Notes under the pieces: generated by a model | The model's database searches: none | Told to the model about the DNA's origin: nothing | Seen by the model: the letters and a program-made list of their open reading frames with translations, nothing else | Position numbers and translations under genes: made by a program | Part shown: positions 1-5,666 of the stretch, piece after piece | Layout of the letters: every line of letters starts with the position of its first letter | How positions within the stretch are numbered: the first letter of the stretch is position 1 | Source: Spirulina sp. DLM2.Bin59 | GTDB taxonomy: Bacteria > Cyanobacteriota > Cyanobacteriia > Cyanobacteriales > Spirulinaceae | Reading direction: 5' to 3' | Assembly (NCBI GenBank): GCA_007693875.1 | Contig: RECT01000353.1 | Coordinates: 1-5,779, forward strand | Length of the DNA stretch: 5,779 nucleotides

Positions 1-55
1 GTAAGTGGACTCGGTGAGCCAAGAATCCCCGTGCCTTTAGGCCGGGGAGTGTCAA
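1..55 (+). mobile_element. Right end of an IS200/IS605-type transposon (body lies left of the window)
   Basis: Three elements in order match the right end used by Y1 (TnpA-type) transposases. GAAT lies at 23-26. A hairpin follows at 26-48, with arms TCCCCG/CGGGGA and GCC/GGC, a TTTA loop, and one unpaired T at position 32. TCAA lies at 52-55. In IS608 the right cleavage site is TCAA, the matching internal guide tetranucleotide is GAAT just 5' of the hairpin foot, and the hairpin carries an extrahelical T read by TnpA. All three are visible here, so I infer that the element ends after base 55 and that its genes lie to the left. No direct repeat is expected for this family. A simple terminator is a weaker reading because no T-run follows the hairpin on either strand. 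The body and left end are unseen. Confidence 0.7.
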
Positions 56-75
56 TCCATCATCAAAGCTTCAGG
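1..75 (+). ncRNA. Inferred 3' end of a TnpB guide RNA (omegaRNA/reRNA) with its guide
   Basis: In TnpB-bearing IS200/IS605 elements the guide RNA is transcribed from the 3' part of tnpB through the right end, and its guide is the flanking DNA just past the boundary. Applied here, the scaffold would end at TCAA (52-55) with the 26-48 hairpin as its last stem. The guide would begin at 56 and cover roughly 56-75. This is inference from the transposon end. The tnpB gene, the rest of the scaffold and any expression are not visible, and the 3' limit of 75 is nominal. Confidence 0.4.
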
Positions 76-84
76 GGTGATTAA
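1..84 (+). CDS. Possible 3' tail of a TnpB-like protein (partial, 5' end outside the window)
   Basis: Frame 1 is open from the left edge to TAA at 82-84; the other two forward frames stop almost at once. It reads VSGLGEPRIPVPLGRGVS, then nine residues encoded mainly or wholly beyond the inferred transposon boundary at 55. The position and direction suit tnpB, which in IS200/IS605 elements reads toward the right end. The Gly/Pro/Arg-rich tail contains no RuvC or zinc-finger residue, so the family cannot be read from the peptide. If this frame is really tnpB, its last residues come from host flanking DNA. It could equally be a chance open stretch of 27 codons after a tnpB that stopped earlier. 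Confidence 0.3.
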   Translation, partial: VSGLGEPRIPVPLGRGVSIHHQSFRGD

Positions 85-100
85 TGCTTTAGGAAGCATT
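83..100. repeat. Inverted repeat spanning the stop codon of the GGDEF-EAL gene
   Basis: AATGCTT (83-89) and AAGCATT (94-100) form a perfect 7-bp stem around a 4-base loop. The hairpin overlaps the last codons and TAA stop of the minus-strand gene. It is AT-rich and no T-run follows it on either strand, so it is at best a weak terminator or an mRNA 3'-end stabiliser. No better terminator is seen for this gene inside the window. Confidence 0.4.
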
Positions 101-2299
101 GGCTAAGGGGGGAAATTGCTCCTTGGCCCAGATGGTGGCGGTTTCCCAATCGAGGGCGGGGGAGAAATAATAGCCTTGGCCATGGGTGCAACCCATTTGC
201 TGGAGTTGGTGGCATTGGGCTTGGGTTTCGATGCCTTCCGCCACCACCTGCATCCCCAAGCTATCGGCAAGGGTCATGATCGTTTTTACGAGGGCAATTT
301 TGAGGCGATCGCTATCGATTTCCTGGACAAAGGCTCGGTCAATCTTGAGGGTATCAACGGGGAACTCATGGAGACGACTGAGGGAAGAATACCCCGTGCC
401 AAAATCATCAATACAGAGGCCGCAGCCGAGGGCTTTAATTTGCTTGAGGCGATCGCCCACCCCATAGGTTCCGGTGAGCAAACAACTTTCGGTAATTTCT
501 AACTTTAATTGCCGGGTTTGAATCTGGGTTTGCTCACAGATCGCGGTTAATTTTTCCACAAACTGGGCTTCCTGCAACTGCACTAAGGAAAGATTGACAT
601 TGACAAACAAATCCCGCTCCTGCCATTGTTGCAACTGTTGGCAAGCCTGCTGAATCACCCACCAACCCAAGGAATGAATCAGCCCGGTTTCTTCTGCAAT
701 GGGGATAAACTCTGTGGGGGCAATTAACCCCCGCTGGGGATGGTGCCACCGCAAGAGGGCTTCAAAACCGTAGAGGTGATGGCTGGTAACATCAACAATG
801 GGCTGATAGACGAGATAAAATTCACGGCGCTCTAGCCCTTTACGCAGGTCATTTTCCAACTGTAATCGGTGCCAATTGTGGGTCTGCATTTGAGGGACAA
901 ACACCTGATAACCCTCTATGCCCTGGCGTTTGGCTTGATACATGGCTAAATCTGCATCGCGAAGAATATCCTCCGGCTGTTGATAACTGGCCCGGCCCAT
1001 GGCAATGCCGATACTGACGGCGGCATAAATTTCATATTGGCGAATTTGGAAGGGCTGTTCAAATTCGCTGAGAATTCCCTGGGCGAGGGCGATCGCTGCC
1101 TCCACCCCATCAATGGGGTTCAGGATAATCGCAAACTCATCTCCCCCCAAACGGGCAACGGCATGGTTGCCCTGCAACTGCCCTTGAATCCGTTGGGCGG
1201 CGGCTTTGAGTAATTCATCGCCGATCAGATGGCCAAGGCTATCATTCACCACCTTAAACCGATCCAAATCGAGGAACAAGAGGGCATATTCCCCCGTGCT
1301 AGGGGGACAGGTGATGGCCTGCTGCACCCGGTTCAACAAACAGGCCCGATTCGGCAACCCTGTCAGCGTGTCATGGAGGGCGGAGTGAAACAGCTTTTCC
1401 TCGGCAATGCGGCGGGCGGTGATATCCTCCACCGTCCCCTCGTAATAGAGCAAGATGCCGTTACTATCCCGCACCGCTCGCGTATTTTCGGAAATCCAAA
1501 TAACCCCCCCATCACGGCAATAAACCTGGGATTCAAAGTTGGAGACCCGGCCATTGGCATGGAGCAATTCTGTGAACTGCTGACGGCGATGGGGTTCAAC
1601 ATAGAGTTGATCGCCAATGTTGGTGAGGACGCGGATCAGCTCGGCGGGGGAGTTGTAGCCGTAGATGGCGGCGAGGGCGGGATTGGCGTGGAGGTAGTGA
1701 CCATCGGGGGTGGTTTGGAAGATGCCAATGCCGATGTTTTCGACGATGCTTTGGTATTTGGCCTCGGCCCGTTGAATGGCTTGGTGCGATCGCGCATGAT
1801 CCAGGGCGATTTCCGCCAAACAGAGGGCCCAATTGGTGATCACCTCTTGGGCGGCGGTGAGGATTTCGGTGCTGTCCCCGTAGGTGATCCAAGCCCCCAG
1901 ACTATCCCCCTGGGAAGAACGGAGGGGAATCCCCCAACCGTGGTTGAGTCCGTGGTGGCGGGCTAACCGTTGCTCCTGGGGGAGGGCTTCGGTATCGGGG
2001 AGATTGAGGGCGAGAATGGGCTGATTGTGGCGGGCGGTGACGCTGACGAGGAAACTACTGTGGGCGATCGCCTCGCCCCGGATCGTCGTCCCATAGTCTA
2101 TGGGCAAACTCACCGCCACTCCCCCATCCCAATGGGACTGATGACTATCGAGGAGCATCATCACGCCGCGCACTCCCGCCACCTGCTGCTCCACCATCAA
2201 CAGCAATTGCTCTAAAATTTGCTCAAGGGGTTGCGCCGCTGCAATCATCTCTAAAACATGTTGGTAGCGGCGAAGATGTTGATCGGTGTGAGGGGTCAT
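89..2299 (-). CDS. GAF-PAS-GGDEF-EAL cyclic-di-GMP signalling protein
   Basis: A 736-residue sensor protein predicted to make and/or degrade cyclic di-GMP in the cytoplasm. I see no signal peptide or membrane segment. Domains in order: a GAF-like region at about 11-168, a PAS/PAC domain at about 179-293, GGDEF at about 303-465 and EAL at about 480-725. The cyclase domain has the metal-binding stretch FLDLDRFK (342-349), NDSLGH and an intact GGDEF (385-389). The RxxD inhibitory site, expected at 376-379, reads QGNH. The phosphodiesterase domain has EAL (513-515), NVNLS, LEITES with E601, DDFGTGYSS (631-639), KID (652-654), VAEGIE with E688, and QGYYFSP. All positions usually needed for activity are therefore present. 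The ATG at 2299 is the first in frame and no clear Shine-Dalgarno precedes it. Ligands of the GAF and PAS domains cannot be predicted; no bilin-attachment Cys pattern typical of phytochromes is seen. The net activity is unknown from sequence. Confidence 0.95.
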   Translation of the reverse strand: MTPHTDQHLRRYQHVLEMIAAAQPLEQILEQLLLMVEQQVAGVRGVMMLLDSHQSHWDGGVAVSLPIDYGTTIRGEAIAHSSFLVSVTARHNQPILALNLPDTEALPQEQRLARHHGLNHGWGIPLRSSQGDSLGAWITYGDSTEILTAAQEVITNWALCLAEIALDHARSHQAIQRAEAKYQSIVENIGIGIFQTTPDGHYLHANPALAAIYGYNSPAELIRVLTNIGDQLYVEPHRRQQFTELLHANGRVSNFESQVYCRDGGVIWISENTRAVRDSNGILLYYEGTVEDITARRIAEEKLFHSALHDTLTGLPNRACLLNRVQQAITCPPSTGEYALLFLDLDRFKVVNDSLGHLIGDELLKAAAQRIQGQLQGNHAVARLGGDEFAIILNPIDGVEAAIALAQGILSEFEQPFQIRQYEIYAAVSIGIAMGRASYQQPEDILRDADLAMYQAKRQGIEGYQVFVPQMQTHNWHRLQLENDLRKGLERREFYLVYQPIVDVTSHHLYGFEALLRWHHPQRGLIAPTEFIPIAEETGLIHSLGWWVIQQACQQLQQWQERDLFVNVNLSLVQLQEAQFVEKLTAICEQTQIQTRQLKLEITESCLLTGTYGVGDRLKQIKALGCGLCIDDFGTGYSSLSRLHEFPVDTLKIDRAFVQEIDSDRLKIALVKTIMTLADSLGMQVVAEGIETQAQCHQLQQMGCTHGQGYYFSPALDWETATIWAKEQFPPLANAS

Positions 2300-2615
2300 A
2301 ACATTGAGGGCACAATGGGGGCCGGCTCTGATCTCATGGGCTTATGGTTGTTTCTGGCCCGTTCTAACCCAAGGGTTGGGGGGGGAATATGCTGCTCAAT
2401 ATCCATGCAGTGGCGCTGATTCATTCGCAATATATCCTCGGCAGGTCTGACTGCGATCGCAGTCCTGAATAGGCTTGAGCTGTGAGGTGGCAAGGACTGA
2501 ATGGCGCGATGTACCCCCAAAATACGTAGGTGAGGATGGGCGATACCCCTGTCCCAACCATAGACATTTCGCCCCGTTGATGTTGTATCGATAGATACCT
2601 CCATCGGGATTAACG
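2300..2615. other. 316-bp intergenic region between two minus-strand genes, no convincing gene
   Basis: This gap separates the dehydrogenase stop from the c-di-GMP gene start. On the minus strand one frame stays open into the gap and stops at 2396-2398. Its part inside the gap (about 2607 to 2396) looks protein-like (RYNINGAK, LWLGQGYRPSSPTYFGG), but it has no ATG, GTG or TTG start within the gap. Upstream it continues only as a shadow of the dehydrogenase. It may be the decayed 3' part of a lost gene. A second minus-strand frame (2604-2296, 102 codons from ATG) ends within the start of the next gene but looks like random protein. Also present are a 16-bp palindrome (2449-2464), a small inverted repeat AACCC-AA-GGGTT (2366-2377) and a run of eight G (2378-2385). 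No clear promoter, terminator or RNA gene stands out. The size suggests the two flanking genes are transcribed separately. Confidence 0.5.
2449..2464. repeat. 16-bp perfect palindrome centred on a HIP1 site
   Basis: GACTGCGATCGCAGTC is its own reverse complement, extending the 8-bp HIP1 core by four matched bases on each side. It is the only HIP1 copy lying between genes in this window and sits about 150 bp upstream of the c-di-GMP gene start. It could be an operator or simply an extended HIP1 site; nothing else in the sequence decides this. Confidence 0.5.
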
Positions 2616-3440
2616 TTATGGGGAGCGATCGCCCTCCACTTCTGCCATTGCCTCAGATTGGGGGGCCTGCATCTGGGCCACCAAGGCAGAGGCCCACCGC
2701 CGAGGCAGCCACCGCACCCCCCAAGCCAAGAACCGATTTTGCCAACCCGGAATGGCAATCACCCGCCCTGCGAATAAGGCCCGATAGCCAAATTCCGCCA
2801 CCACCGCCGCACTCATTAACTCCCGACCTTGCAAAAATTGCGATCGCTCCATCTGGGCCCGCTCCTGAAAGGCTGAAGCCGTCGGCCCGGGACAGAGCAC
2901 CGTCAGCGTCACCCCTGTGCCCCGCAGTTCTGTGGCCAAGGCTTCCGAAAAAGAGAGCACATAGGCCTTGGTGGCATAATACACCGCCATCCAAGGCCCC
3001 GGTTGAAAGGCCGCCGTTGAAGCCACGTTAAGAATTTTCCCCGATCCCCTCGCGATCATCCCCGGCAGTAACAGCTTGGTTAACTGGGTGAGGGCCACCA
3101 TATTCACCTGCATCATCTGCCATTCCCAGTTAGCATCGGTTGTGGCAAACAGTCCATAGGATCCAAAACCGGCATTGTTCACCAAAATATTCACCTCGAT
3201 CCCCGTCTGCTGAAGTTGGGCGGTGATCACCTCTGGGGCATTGGGATGGGAAAGGTCATGGATGAGAATTTTCACCGCCGCCTGGTATTCCGTGGCTAAA
3301 ATTTCCGCCAGGTGATTGAGCTGGGCGCCACTGCGGGCAATGAGCACCAGATCATAACCGTGGCGGGCAAAAACTTGAGCTAATTGGGCACCAATGCCAC
3401 TGGATGCGCCGGTAATTAATGCGGTGGGTTTACCATTCAC
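2616..3440 (-). CDS. Short-chain dehydrogenase/reductase (classical SDR, DltE/COG0300-like)
   Basis: A 274-residue NAD(P)H-dependent oxidoreductase of the classical SDR family; the substrate is unknown. Numbering from the GTG start, the Rossmann dinucleotide motif is TGASSGIG (10-17), and an Arg after the second strand (IARS, R36) suggests NADP(H). NNAG is at 88-91. The catalytic set is N113, S141, Y154 and K158 (YYATK), followed by PGP (184-186), which helps bind the nicotinamide. The length fits the family. The frame stays open upstream to 3743, but that would add about 100 unrelated residues and overlap cruA. GTG at 3440 sits 9 bases after AGAGAGG and lets the first strand begin a few residues in, so I chose it. 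The basic stretch near the C-terminus (RFLAWGVRWLPRRW, 236-249) may touch the membrane, but no clear transmembrane helix is seen. The gene is divergent from cruA, 168 bp away. Confidence 0.9.
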   Translation of the reverse strand: MNGKPTALITGASSGIGAQLAQVFARHGYDLVLIARSGAQLNHLAEILATEYQAAVKILIHDLSHPNAPEVITAQLQQTGIEVNILVNNAGFGSYGLFATTDANWEWQMMQVNMVALTQLTKLLLPGMIARGSGKILNVASTAAFQPGPWMAVYYATKAYVLSFSEALATELRGTGVTLTVLCPGPTASAFQERAQMERSQFLQGRELMSAAVVAEFGYRALFAGRVIAIPGWQNRFLAWGVRWLPRRWASALVAQMQAPQSEAMAEVEGDRSP

Positions 3441-3449
3441 GGCTCTTGC

Positions 3450-3456
3450 CCTCTCT
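3450..3456 (-). promoter_or_regulatory. Ribosome binding site that decides the dehydrogenase start
   Basis: On the minus strand AGAGAGG lies 9 bases before GTG at 3440. This purine-rich match to the 16S rRNA 3' end supports the GTG over the far-upstream starts in the same open frame. Confidence 0.6.
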
Positions 3457-3487
3457 GTGGTGGATGCCTGGGGAGATGTTCCCGTTG

Positions 3488-3511
3488 TGACGATTTTTAA
3501 AAAGATCGTCA
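3488..3511. promoter_or_regulatory. Interrupted palindrome, candidate operator
   Basis: TGACGAT (3488-3494) and ATCGTCA (3505-3511) are perfect 7-bp inverted arms around a 10-base A/T-rich centre. A half-site spacing of about 17 bp between arm centres is compatible with a dimeric regulator binding adjacent turns. It lies inside the AT-rich core between the two divergent genes, where a bound protein could affect both. The regulator cannot be named from the sequence. A chance inverted repeat in AT-rich DNA is the main alternative. Confidence 0.35.
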
Positions 3512-3608
3512 ATTCTATTAAACTATGTGAAGCATAACCCCGATGTTGCTGAGTCAACAATGGCTCGTGCTCTGATTGTTTTACCCGGTTGGGCTCCCCC
3601 ATATCCTG

Positions 3609-5663
3609 ATGCAAGAACTGCTCTACATTGAAATCCCTACCCCTGACACCGATCGCGCCATCGCTTGGCTGCAAAATGAGTGGCAACCCCCCCAAGGCCA
3701 ACGGGTGGCGGTTCCCACGGGGGTACAGGTGCAGTTCCCCCAACAGCCTGGGGTGAAGTTGGCCATTGCCCTTTGGTCTTTACAGCGCACCACCTATTTA
3801 AAGATGTTCCAGTGGGGAACAGGGGTGATTCCGGGGGCAAAGGCGATCGCCCGCCACCTCACCAGCGCGATCCAGGCCGCTTTCCCCCTCACCTATCCCA
3901 CCTTGCCGGAGATTGATCTGGGCCAAGGGGATATTTTCACGGCCCTCGCCCCCCATTACCCCAAAACCGTGAAATTTTTCCGCAAAATGCCCCAGGGGGA
4001 ACTGGATCTGCAACGGGTCTATTGGTGGGAAAAACGTTGGCGGGAGAATGTGCGCAATCCCCAACAGCCGCCGCAGGTGGTGTTTCGTACCGCCACCCCC
4101 ATCACCACACCGGCGGATTATGACCTGATCTACATTGGTGGGGCGTTGGGGGTGATCCATGCGGCGGTGATGGCCCAACGGGGTTATCGGGTTTTGTTAG
4201 TGGAGCGGCTTGCCTTTGGGCGGATGCACCGGGAATGGAATATTTCCCGGGGCGAGTTTCAGAGTTTGATTGATCTGGGGTTATTCACGGCGGCGGAATT
4301 TGAAACGCTGATTGCTCGGGAATATATTGATGGCTTTAATAAATTTTTCGATGGCAATAATCCCCCCCACCTTAAGGCGAAGGTGCTCCATACCCCGACG
4401 GTGTTAAACATTGCCATTAATTCCGAAAAATTGCTGCGTTTATGTGGGGAAAAACTCCGCCAAGCGGGGGGAGAAATTTGGGATCAAACGGAATTTACCC
4501 GCGTTGATGTGGCGACCAATGGCGTAGAGGTCCATCTCACCCATCGCCCCACGGGAGAAACCCAAACCCCCACGGGTCGCTTACTCATGGATGCGATGGG
4601 GACGGCTTCCCCCATTGCTTGGCAGTTAAATGGCGATCGCACCTTTGATAGTGTTTGTCCCACGGTGGGGGCGGTGCTGTCGGGGATTAGTGCTGATGTG
4701 TGGAATCCGGACTATGGGGATGTGCTTCATTCCCATGGGGATATTTCCCGGGGCCGGCAATTGATTTGGGAATTGTTCCCTGTGGAGGGGGATGATCTGA
4801 CGGTTTATCTCTTCCATTACCACCAAGTCCACCCTGAGAATCCCGGTTCTTTGTTGGAGATGTATGAGGACTTTTTCACGATTCTGCCGGAGTATCGCCG
4901 CTGTGATCTGGAGGCTTTGCAATGGAAGAAGCCGACGTTTGGCTATATTCCAGGGCATTTCAGTGTCGGGGGGGGCGATCGCACTGTGGCTTTTGATCGG
5001 GTTTTGGCCATTGGTGATGCGGCATCGTTACAGTCTCCCTTGGTGTTTACGGGTTTTGGCTCTTTGGTGCGGAACCTGAGCCGCTTGACGACGCTCCTGG
5101 ATATTGCCTTAACCCATGATCTCTTGACGACGGCGGATTTAAACCCAATCCGCGCCTATCAGAGCAATACTGCTGTTACCTGGCTTTTTTCTAAGGGGAT
5201 GATGGTTCCTACGGGGAAAACTCTGCCGCCGCAACGGGTGAATGCGATGCTGAACACGTTTTTCGGCCTGTTGGCGGAGCAGCCTCCGGCGGTGGCGGAT
5301 ACGTTTATTAAAGACCGGTTTAGTTGGTGGACGTTTAACCGTTTAGCCCTTGAGGCGGCGCGAATGAACCCCCGTTTGGTGGCCTGGATTTGGGAGCAGG
5401 CGGGGGCGAAGGATTTCCTGCGGTGGTTGGGGAGTTATCTCTGGTTTGGGGTTGAATCGTTGATGGCTTGGTGTTTTCGAGGTTGGTTTCCGGGGTTGTT
5501 GGGGCGATCGCGCCCTTGGTTGGAGCGACGCTATCCGGGGCTATGGTTGCGTTGTTTAAGTTTCAGTTTCCGCCTCCATAGCAATAGCGGTGTTTCCCCC
5601 CATGGTATGGAGTTAACGCCACGCTCCCAGCGCGATCGGCCCAAGGTTTCTCTGGGGGGTTAA
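3609..5663 (+). CDS. cruA: CruA-type lycopene cyclase (FAD/NAD(P)-fold flavoprotein)
   Basis: A 684-residue flavoprotein predicted to cyclise the psi ends of lycopene toward beta/gamma-carotene in the carotenoid pathway, a non-redox use of reduced flavin. Residues 1-165 form the N-terminal extension, opening MQELLYIEIPTPDTD. The Rossmann FAD motif spans 171-200: YDLIYIGGALG, with the acidic E199 ending the second strand. It is followed by GRMHREWNISR (204-214), a signature of the CruA/CruP family. A second FAD-contact motif is at 464-489 (VLAIGDAASLQSPLVFTGFG). The region 575-655 is rich in Trp and hydrophobic residues with basic flanks (WLGSYLWFGVESLMAWCF), suggesting thylakoid or plasma membrane association. 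CruA rather than its paralogue CruP is favoured by the GGALGVIHAA form of the dinucleotide motif, FGRMHREWNISR and the long N-terminus. ATG 3609 is preferred; the upstream in-frame TTG at 3576 would add 11 residues unlike the family start. No strong Shine-Dalgarno is seen. The last 30 residues are polar and look poorly conserved. Confidence 0.85.
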   Translation: MQELLYIEIPTPDTDRAIAWLQNEWQPPQGQRVAVPTGVQVQFPQQPGVKLAIALWSLQRTTYLKMFQWGTGVIPGAKAIARHLTSAIQAAFPLTYPTLPEIDLGQGDIFTALAPHYPKTVKFFRKMPQGELDLQRVYWWEKRWRENVRNPQQPPQVVFRTATPITTPADYDLIYIGGALGVIHAAVMAQRGYRVLLVERLAFGRMHREWNISRGEFQSLIDLGLFTAAEFETLIAREYIDGFNKFFDGNNPPHLKAKVLHTPTVLNIAINSEKLLRLCGEKLRQAGGEIWDQTEFTRVDVATNGVEVHLTHRPTGETQTPTGRLLMDAMGTASPIAWQLNGDRTFDSVCPTVGAVLSGISADVWNPDYGDVLHSHGDISRGRQLIWELFPVEGDDLTVYLFHYHQVHPENPGSLLEMYEDFFTILPEYRRCDLEALQWKKPTFGYIPGHFSVGGGDRTVAFDRVLAIGDAASLQSPLVFTGFGSLVRNLSRLTTLLDIALTHDLLTTADLNPIRAYQSNTAVTWLFSKGMMVPTGKTLPPQRVNAMLNTFFGLLAEQPPAVADTFIKDRFSWWTFNRLALEAARMNPRLVAWIWEQAGAKDFLRWLGSYLWFGVESLMAWCFRGWFPGLLGRSRPWLERRYPGLWLRCLSFSFRLHSNSGVSPHGMELTPRSQRDRPKVSLGG

Positions 5664-5666
5664 GGT

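Larger units (their letters stand above)
3441..3608. promoter_or_regulatory. Divergent promoter region of the dehydrogenase gene and cruA
   Basis: This 168-bp gap lies between two gene starts, so promoters for both should be here. The stretch 3485-3530 is sharply AT-rich (TTTTTAAAAA, ATTCTATTAAACTATG) against a GC-rich background and is the likely promoter area. For cruA, TAAACT at 3519-3524 is a possible -10; for the minus-strand gene, TTGACG (complement of 3509-3514) is a possible -35. Neither has a convincing partner box, so exact promoters are not assigned. A 5-bp inverted repeat TGTTG/CAACA (3544-3559) lies in the cruA leader. Confidence 0.45.
305..5511. repeat. HIP1 octamers (GCGATCGC), twelve dispersed copies
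   Basis: Copies begin at 305, 449, 1089, 1786, 2064, 2453, 2625, 2840, 3843, 4633, 4975 and 5504. That is about one per 480 bp, far above chance for an 8-mer (once per 65 kb at even base composition). They occur in all three complete genes and once in the gap at 2300-2615. This density is a known trait of many cyanobacterial genomes and supports the taxonomic reading. The role of HIP1 is not settled. Confidence 0.9.

Noticed and set aside
26..48. Rho-independent terminator
   Set aside because: The stem is strong but neither strand has a following T-run, and the bulged T plus GAAT/TCAA context fits a transposon end better.
1229..1966. 245-codon plus-strand open frame inside the c-di-GMP gene
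   Set aside because: It is antisense to the PAS and GAF coding region, Gly/Val-rich as expected from reverse reading, and shows no domain.
2373..2385. GGGTT plus a run of eight G as a G-quadruplex or phase-variable tract
   Set aside because: It is not a four-run quadruplex motif, and the tract lies in no gene and in no identifiable promoter.
2296..2604. 102-codon minus-strand frame ending within the start of the c-di-GMP gene
   Set aside because: The stop/start overlap looks like translational coupling, but the peptide has no motif or hydrophobic pattern and reads like random sequence.
3576..3608. TTG start for cruA at 3576
   Set aside because: It directly follows an in-frame stop and adds 11 residues unlike the family start; ATG 3609 begins the conserved MQELLYIEIPTPDT segment.
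3560..3634. 24-codon plus-strand frame overlapping the cruA start (possible leader peptide)
   Set aside because: Short, with no clear ribosome binding site and no attenuation-like hairpin; chance is sufficient.
3441..3743. Upstream extension of the dehydrogenase frame to an ATG at 3743
   Set aside because: It would add about 100 residues with no SDR character and overlap the start of cruA. The GTG at 3440 has a good Shine-Dalgarno and gives a normal family length.
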